Below, one piece after another: positions 51,565 to 56,243 of a stretch of DNA of 56,243 bases. How positions within the stretch are numbered: position 1 is the first letter of the stretch; every line of letters starts with the position of its first letter. This stretch comes from CAINFV01 sp964409235 (GTDB lineage Bacteria > Chlamydiota > Chlamydiia > Chlamydiales > FEN-1388), in the NCBI GenBank assembly GCA_964409235.1, contig CAYPCN010000009.1, positions 1-56,243 on the forward strand. Direction: 5' to 3'. The notes beneath the pieces are model-generated. The model worked only from the letters and a program-made list of their open reading frames with translations, ran no database searches and had not been told where the DNA came from. A program made the translations under genes and the position numbers.

Positions 51565-52608
51565 ATGACAATCCCAGGTCCAGAAGTACCGCCGCAATCG
51601 CAATCGCTAGAGCAACCGGAGACGCTGCCTTCGATTGCCGAAGGTTCTGAACTCGAACAGAAAACCGGCAATATTGCGAAAACGCTCAGCCAAGGCGTAT
51701 TGCCAGAGCGGTTTCCGCCTCTCTCTACGAGGAAGGCTGTACTGTTGAATTGCAGCTGGCTGCGCGACGTGCCTTCTGTAGTGGTTGAAGGGAAGATGCA
51801 CTCTATTTTGCATCAGAAAGGAATTTCTGGAGGACCAGCTATTGGGGCTGAGGCGGTGGCCGTGCAACGCATGTTTAAAAACTTACAGCGCTTGGTGAAG
51901 TCCGGAGGACACGAATTGGGGCTGCCCCAATTCGAAGAATATTCCCCCTACATCGCCGAGTTTCCAAAAGTGAAGATTCTCTTCTCGGAGAAAGGAGCGA
52001 CGGTTGTCGGGATTGACAAGGGTCAGCTGCACGCCTTGCTCCAGGTACTCGAGCAGCGCGATCCTCCCGTGTACGAACGACTAAGCAAGGTACAACAAGA
52101 GGGGAAACTGGCGGCTGTGTCTCGAGGAGATGCTGATCAGATTAAACAAATGGCTGATGATCGCTTCAGCGAAGTCGCTACTGAGCTGCAACAAAGCGTT
52201 CAAGGCGGCGGACAGACCTCAGAAGAAACCGAAGAAGCGGAAATTGGCAGTCAAAGCCTTGGATCCCCAATCACCGTGCGAACAGTGGAAGCGGCTGAGG
52301 CGAATGAAGTGGCGAAGACTATTCTGTTGCACATTGTGGCCTCTGCTCAGCAGCGACTGGAAAGAAGCCGCCAACAACGAAAAGAAGAGGCGCGGCGCGA
52401 GCAAGAAGAGATTCATCGAGACGAGCTGAAAAAGAACGAAAGTACCAAAAGAATACTTAGTGAAGAGATCCGCCATTTTGCTGAAAAGAAAGAGGCGGTT
52501 GCCCAAGAGAAAGGAGAGCAAGCATCATATCTTCGTATCCATACGTATGAAGAGCGGAAAAAACATGGTCTTCCTACGCCTCCTCCCGGCAGCCAGCAAT
52601 CTGAATAA
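51565..52608 (+). CDS. Charged hypothetical protein, possible T3S substrate
   Basis: A 347-residue protein without signal peptide. The first 45 residues are Pro/Gln/Ser/Glu rich (IPGPEVPPQSQSLEQPETLPS), the middle is helical (AEAVAVQRMFKNLQRLV), about 200-300 is Lys/Glu/Arg-rich coiled coil (RSRQQRKEEARREQEEIHRD) and the end is Pro-rich. This polar, disordered N-terminus with coiled coil is a common profile of T3S effectors, so it might be one, but no family is recognised. GGAGAG precedes the ATG. A full repeat copy follows its stop. Confidence 0.6.
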   Translation: MTIPGPEVPPQSQSLEQPETLPSIAEGSELEQKTGNIAKTLSQGVLPERFPPLSTRKAVLLNCSWLRDVPSVVVEGKMHSILHQKGISGGPAIGAEAVAVQRMFKNLQRLVKSGGHELGLPQFEEYSPYIAEFPKVKILFSEKGATVVGIDKGQLHALLQVLEQRDPPVYERLSKVQQEGKLAAVSRGDADQIKQMADDRFSEVATELQQSVQGGGQTSEETEEAEIGSQSLGSPITVRTVEAAEANEVAKTILLHIVASAQQRLERSRQQRKEEARREQEEIHRDELKKNESTKRILSEEIRHFAEKKEAVAQEKGEQASYLRIHTYEERKKHGLPTPPPGSQQSE

Positions 52609-52938
52609 GAGACAATGCTTGGCGGAGCCATTTGCGAGCAGGATCTTTTTGCCAGAATCTACCCAAAGCTTCCTCATCTATATGTCAGAGCATATGGGCT
52701 TCATTGATTTTGGGATGGCCCGATCCAAAAGTCTGCACTTCTCCTTTACAAATCCGCATCGCAAATGCTCTTGGCGATTTCTCTCTTGACATCTTACGGA
52801 ATACTCCCTACCCTTTGGTCGACGATCTTGTTTCCTGCCCTTCAACGATGGCGAGATAAAGAGTTGTTGGCGATGCCGACTTCCTGAGATTGCTGCTCCA
52901 AAGCCGCATCGTCTCTGGTTCATATAATAGGAATTTTT
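52609..52938. other. 330-base gap with repeat copy H
   Basis: The first half holds repeat copy H with its target duplication; the rest (52777-52938) contains an AGGAA ribosome site for cdaA and no gene I recognise. Confidence 0.5.
52619..52776. mobile_element. MITE-like palindromic element with 6-bp target duplication (copy H)
   Basis: The element runs from GAGCCATTTGCGAGC (52625) to GCATCGCAAATGCTC (52770), about 146 bp, with inverted ends and the core TATATGTCAGAGCATATGGG. It is flanked on both sides by an exact TTGGCG (52619-52624 and 52771-52776), the mark of transposition. No reading frame of its own is present, so it is a non-autonomous element. Confidence 0.85.
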
Positions 52939-53757
52939 ATGTCCGTTCTTCACGCGATCATTCCGACACTTATTCCAGTTGTCGAAATCATTGCGATCGC
53001 ATTTGTTGTGTACCATTTGCTTTCGTTCTTTTGGAATACGAGAGCCATGGATTTGGCAGCTGGAACAGTTGTCTTTTTAATCTTTTTCTCCCTTGCCAAT
53101 TGGCTGAATTTCCCCGTGCTTCAAACGATCATGCGGTATTTTGTAAATGCCGCTGTCATCGGGGTGTTGATTATTTTTCAACCAGAACTCCGCGTGGCTC
53201 TTGCGAAGCTGAGCATGAAGGGCAAAAAATATGAAAAGCTGTCAGAATTTGATAAATTTCTCGATGGACTATGTAACTCCGTATATCGAATGTCGGAACG
53301 CCGTATAGGCGCTATTATTATTCTCGAAAATCAAGATTCGTTGGATGAATATGCGTCAAAAGCGGTTCTTCTTAATGCACAGTTTTCATCTGAATTGATA
53401 GAATCGATTTTTATGCATGCCTCTCCTCTCCATGATGGGGCGGTCATCATTCGTGGGACAACGGTGTTGGCGGCAGCGGCGATTCTGCCTTTAGCTGATG
53501 ATACCTCGCAAATTACTCGGTCCATGGGAACGCGCCATCGGGCAGGACTTGGTATTACACAGCATTCTGATGCGCTTAGCATCCTTGTGTCTGAAGAGAC
53601 AGGGAAGGTGTCCATCGCTCGCGAGGGGATGATCACGCGCGGTGTTCGAGTTGATCGATTTAAGGGAGTTCTTCGCAGTCTCTTTACACCTCAGGACGAG
53701 AGTCCAACAATGCGAGCGAGATTGCAAAATTGGTTGGTGTCATGGAGACATTCTTAA
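52939..53757 (+). CDS. cdaA: Diadenylate cyclase CdaA
   Basis: It makes the second messenger cyclic di-AMP from two ATP. The 272-residue membrane protein has three N-terminal hydrophobic segments (about 1-75) and the DAC domain with DGA in LHDGAVIIRG and RHR in GTRHRAGLGITQHSD, both catalytic motifs. Chlamydiae are known to make c-di-AMP with this type. AGGAA precedes the ATG. It overlaps ybbR by about 16 bases, and the order cdaA-ybbR is conserved in Firmicutes and Chlamydiae. Confidence 0.95.
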   Translation: MSVLHAIIPTLIPVVEIIAIAFVVYHLLSFFWNTRAMDLAAGTVVFLIFFSLANWLNFPVLQTIMRYFVNAAVIGVLIIFQPELRVALAKLSMKGKKYEKLSEFDKFLDGLCNSVYRMSERRIGAIIILENQDSLDEYASKAVLLNAQFSSELIESIFMHASPLHDGAVIIRGTTVLAAAAILPLADDTSQITRSMGTRHRAGLGITQHSDALSILVSEETGKVSIAREGMITRGVRVDRFKGVLRSLFTPQDESPTMRARLQNWLVSWRHS

Positions 53758-55004
53758 AAAACATGTTCGTGCAGAACTGGCAACGGAAGCTCATCGCCGT
53801 GCTGGCTGCTATTGTCATTTGGGCGGTTGTCAGTTCGTCCATTACCTCGACTCGAGTATTTACGCGCGTACCAGTGCGGATCGTGAACCTCCCTCCCAAT
53901 AAAACCATCCGCGGTCTCATGCCGGATGGCTTTCTCGATAAGCGAATTTCTATTACGCTGACAGGGACCAAAGATGTCATCGAACACTTGGAACCTCACG
54001 ATTTTGAAGTGGTAATCGACGCTTCAGACAAAGGCAATGAATGGGTAGCCAAGATTACCAAAAACAACCTCCTGTGTTTTAACCCCGATATTCATCTGAT
54101 CCGCGCTGTTCGGCAGCTGGTTCACTCAGAACTTGTCATTCGATTGTGTCCTCTCGTTACGCAGAAGATCCCCGTCTTTGTTCGCCTGCCCAAGCGCGAG
54201 GTGCCTGAAGGCTACCAGTTTCTCGGGGTGTGGCCTCAGAAACTATACCACCTCATTTCAGGTCCTGAGGAAGATATCAAACAATTGCAAGAAGAAGGGC
54301 TTGAATTGACATTTGATCTATCCCTTATTACGCCGGAACAGCTGGATACCTTACAGGTGGAAGGGCCTGGCGAAGATGAAGTGAGCTTTTTTATTCCTGA
54401 GGCGTGGAAGAAAGTTCGAATACCATTCCTCCACAATGCTGTCCAGTCGATCAATGGTCAGGAGGCGAGGCATCTAAGGATTGATTTCTTGCATAAGAAA
54501 GATATCTCTGTGGATTGTTCTATTCCTGTGAGGATGTTTTATCCTTTTGCCACAGTGAAGAATCTTAATCCATCAACACTCGTCCTAAAGCCGAATGCAC
54601 TTGTCAAACAGCAGCATGGTGTTTTCTACATTGATAAACATTTGTACGTCAATTCGGTCAGCCGCCTGTTCCTCGATATTGTTCGTGAGAGATTGGAGAT
54701 CGTGATCGTCTCTGTGGCGAAAGAGTCTAAACCATCGTTCCATTGGGATGTCCAGTTTATCAATTCGCACCAGCTGGAAGAGGCCTATGTGACGATAGCT
54801 CTTTCTTCTGAGTTTGATACTGATACGCATATTGGAAGCCCTACAACTCTTCGACAGCATCTGGCAGAACGCGAGAAATACCTGCGCTCTCGTTTTCGGG
54901 AGTACATGAGCAGCTTCCTCCTTTTCAGCGCAAAAGACACCCCATTATGCTTATCAATCACGCGAGATGGTGATGGAACCGTTGTTGTTGAAGAAGCCTC
55001 TTAA
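53742..55004 (+). CDS. ybbR: YbbR-domain protein (CdaR-like)
   Basis: A membrane-anchored protein with YbbR repeats that modulates CdaA. The 420-residue protein has an N-terminal TM (KLIAVLAAIVIWAVVSSS) and repeated extracytoplasmic YbbR-like modules, for example TRVFTRVPVRIVNLPPNKTIRGL and KIPVFVRLPKREVPEGYQFLGVWPQKLYHLISGPEEDI. The start lies inside the end of cdaA. The C-terminus overlaps the glycosyltransferase gene by about 38 bases. The regulatory role is from characterised homologues. Confidence 0.85.
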   Translation: METFLKNMFVQNWQRKLIAVLAAIVIWAVVSSSITSTRVFTRVPVRIVNLPPNKTIRGLMPDGFLDKRISITLTGTKDVIEHLEPHDFEVVIDASDKGNEWVAKITKNNLLCFNPDIHLIRAVRQLVHSELVIRLCPLVTQKIPVFVRLPKREVPEGYQFLGVWPQKLYHLISGPEEDIKQLQEEGLELTFDLSLITPEQLDTLQVEGPGEDEVSFFIPEAWKKVRIPFLHNAVQSINGQEARHLRIDFLHKKDISVDCSIPVRMFYPFATVKNLNPSTLVLKPNALVKQQHGVFYIDKHLYVNSVSRLFLDIVRERLEIVIVSVAKESKPSFHWDVQFINSHQLEEAYVTIALSSEFDTDTHIGSPTTLRQHLAEREKYLRSRFREYMSSFLLFSAKDTPLCLSITRDGDGTVVVEEAS

Positions 55005-56124
55005 GATCGCCCTGATCAAAACAACGCTGCATTCATATGGAGGGCTCGAGAAATATTGTGTGCGCCTCCTTCGCGCTCTTGAAGAACGAGGGCATCAAGT
55101 GGCGATTCTCTCTACTTCGTCGCGTGATGATGTGCCTGTGGAACAGGTGTGCCGACGCCTTCGTCCTTCAGCTCTCAACCTTGTCTGGTTTGACTACCAC
55201 TGCCGGCGATACGTGCGCCGTCATCATTTCGATGTCGTCGTTGGGCTTGACCGCCACTTTCTGCCTCTCACGCTCTACAGGGCGGGGAACGGCTGCCACG
55301 CCGCCTATTTGGCCCGCCGTTGTACAGGAGCATCGCTACTGAAAAGGGTTTCCTTGTTCCTCAACCCTCTCCATCTCCTTACCCTGTATTCCGAGCGCTG
55401 CACCTTTGAACGCCATCCTCCTGTCAAGATCATTTGCAATTCCCACTTGGTCGCAGCGGAACTCCTTCGCTATTATCCGAAAACCCCGTCCTCTCGCATC
55501 GCCGTACTCCATAATGGTGTGGAATGGGAGGAGTTTGCCCCTTATTTTCAACAAAAACTCTCTGCGCCCGCGGATTCCGCAGCGCCTCCAGAGCTGCTGT
55601 TCATAGGCCATGAGTGGGGCCGCAAGGGCTTAGACCGCCTTCTGCAGGCGCTCAGCCTGATCAAGGATCGACCCTTCCATCTTACAGCGGTTGGCAAGGA
55701 ACGGCATCCAGAGGTGTTTGAGAGCCTTGCAAGGGCGTTGAATATACGAGAAAGAGTGACGTTTGTCCCAACAGCGCAAGCGCCCATGCCCTATTACCAA
55801 AGAGCGCATATTGCCGTACTTCCTTCGAGGTATGATCCATTTGCCAATGTGACACTGGAAGCGTTGGCGATGGGGCTTTTTGTCGTCACCACGACGGCGA
55901 ACGGCGGTTCCGAGGTGATCACTCCGCGTACAAATGGCTTGATCGTTGATGAGATGGCCTCATCTCAAGAGCTGAGCGAGGCGATTGCCTTGGCTTTAGA
56001 CCGCATGCAGGATCCAGCTCTTCCCTCGAGCATCCGTGAGAGCGTTCGTGAATATGACTTTTCTCAGACACTCAGAGAGTATATCTCGCTCATCAAATTG
56101 ACGGTAAGGAAGCCCAGTCCTTGA
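54967..56124 (+). CDS. GT4-family glycosyltransferase, WaaG-like
   Basis: A 385-residue GT-B glycosyltransferase. The N-terminal domain has KTTLHSYGGLEKYCVRLLRALEERGHQVAIL (donor-side Gly loop) and YRAGNGCHAAYL; the C-terminal domain has LFIGHEWGRKGLDRLLQAL and YDPFANVTLEALAMG, the EX7E-like donor-binding motif (here with Asp as first acidic residue). The NGCHAAYL and overall match favour the WaaG type that adds a sugar to LPS core. Chlamydiae make a truncated LOS, so the acceptor is uncertain. It overlaps ybbR by 38 bases. Confidence 0.88.
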   Translation: MVMEPLLLKKPLKIALIKTTLHSYGGLEKYCVRLLRALEERGHQVAILSTSSRDDVPVEQVCRRLRPSALNLVWFDYHCRRYVRRHHFDVVVGLDRHFLPLTLYRAGNGCHAAYLARRCTGASLLKRVSLFLNPLHLLTLYSERCTFERHPPVKIICNSHLVAAELLRYYPKTPSSRIAVLHNGVEWEEFAPYFQQKLSAPADSAAPPELLFIGHEWGRKGLDRLLQALSLIKDRPFHLTAVGKERHPEVFESLARALNIRERVTFVPTAQAPMPYYQRAHIAVLPSRYDPFANVTLEALAMGLFVVTTTANGGSEVITPRTNGLIVDEMASSQELSEAIALALDRMQDPALPSSIRESVREYDFSQTLREYISLIKLTVRKPSP

Positions 56125-56209
56125 GCAGGTGGCTGACCATTAAATTGAATTCTTGAAAAAACAGCCTTGATTCATGGAAACTGTGGGTGCCTAAACTCAC
56201 GGAGGTCTC

Positions 56210-56243
56210 ATGAGCCAGCCAAAGGGGAAAGTTCCGCCTCACA
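56210..56243 (+). CDS. Start of a further gene, cut by window end
   Basis: GGAGG (56201-56205) lies five bases before an ATG at 56210, followed by eleven codons (MSQPKGKVPPH) to the window edge. No identification is possible. It is 85 bases past the glycosyltransferase stop. Confidence 0.5.
   Translation, partial: MSQPKGKVPPH

Overview
The window looks like a chromosomal segment of a member of the Chlamydiota outside the family Chlamydiaceae. The evidence is gene content and order: a very long chlamydial-type signal peptidase I beside ileS, a second gyrase-like topoisomerase pair (GyrB2/GyrA2 type), adjacent radA and rnc, glyA followed by clpP, a HIT protein beside a MYG1 hydrolase, a CdaA-YbbR pair, several type III secretion (T3S) chaperones, and a tmRNA whose 3' end resembles chlamydial ssrA. 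Features unlike the Chlamydiaceae are an HMG-CoA synthase/HMG-CoA reductase pair (mevalonate route), an archaeal/eukaryotic-type prolyl-tRNA synthetase, a short ATP-type phosphofructokinase, QueF, a D-aminoacyl-tRNA deacylase and an Mn/Fe superoxide dismutase. Species cannot be named from the sequence alone.

Layout. 1-1.2 kb: an IS5-type transposase remnant, then tmRNA on the minus strand with a clear promoter. 1.3-5.7 kb: ileS, def and a HAD phosphatase. 5.7-8.7 kb (minus): signal peptidase I and an exported orphan. 8.9-10.1 kb: two paralogous small exported coiled-coil proteins and SufE. 10-15.7 kb (minus): an aromatic amino acid permease, an M24 peptidase, a HEAT-repeat exported protein, HIT and MYG1. 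15.9-22.5 kb: proS, two small ORFs, the topoisomerase pair and a RecX-like protein. 22.5-26.6 kb: a T3S-type island with a SycD/LcrH-like chaperone and a 776-residue protein whose C-terminus carries a CX5R phosphatase signature like SopB/IpgD effectors. 26.6-30.6 kb: rluD, dtd, a coiled-coil orphan, khpA and a CesT/Slc1-like chaperone. 30.9-33.7 kb (minus): sod, radA and rnc. 33.8-36.7 kb: an orphan, lplA, queF and another orphan. 36.7-38.4 kb (minus): a SulP transporter. 38.8-41.5 kb: a SurA/PpiD-like membrane protein and a GcvH-like lipoyl protein. 41.5-42.7 kb (minus): a hydrophobic protein and a nitroreductase. 43.1-46.2 kb: glyA, clpP, xerC. 46.2-48.7 kb (minus): pfkA, a carbohydrate-binding-like protein and a PfkB kinase. 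49.1-51.35 kb (minus): HMG-CoA synthase and reductase. 51.6-56.2 kb: a charged orphan, cdaA, ybbR, a WaaG-like glycosyltransferase and the first codons of a further gene.

Two things stand out. First, the 22.5-26.6 kb island encodes what I infer to be a phosphoinositide-phosphatase-like effector next to a TPR chaperone, with TTCCTAGG/CCTAGGAA palindromes upstream of two of its genes. Second, a family of about 120-170 bp palindromic elements with terminal inverted repeats (GAGCCATTTGCGATGTG type) is scattered through the window in at least eleven full or decayed copies. One copy has an exact 6-bp target duplication, so this is a non-autonomous, MITE-like mobile element. Many copies sit directly after stop codons, and one supplies a gene's stop codon.

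All functional calls rest on reading motifs by eye; no alignment or database search was run.
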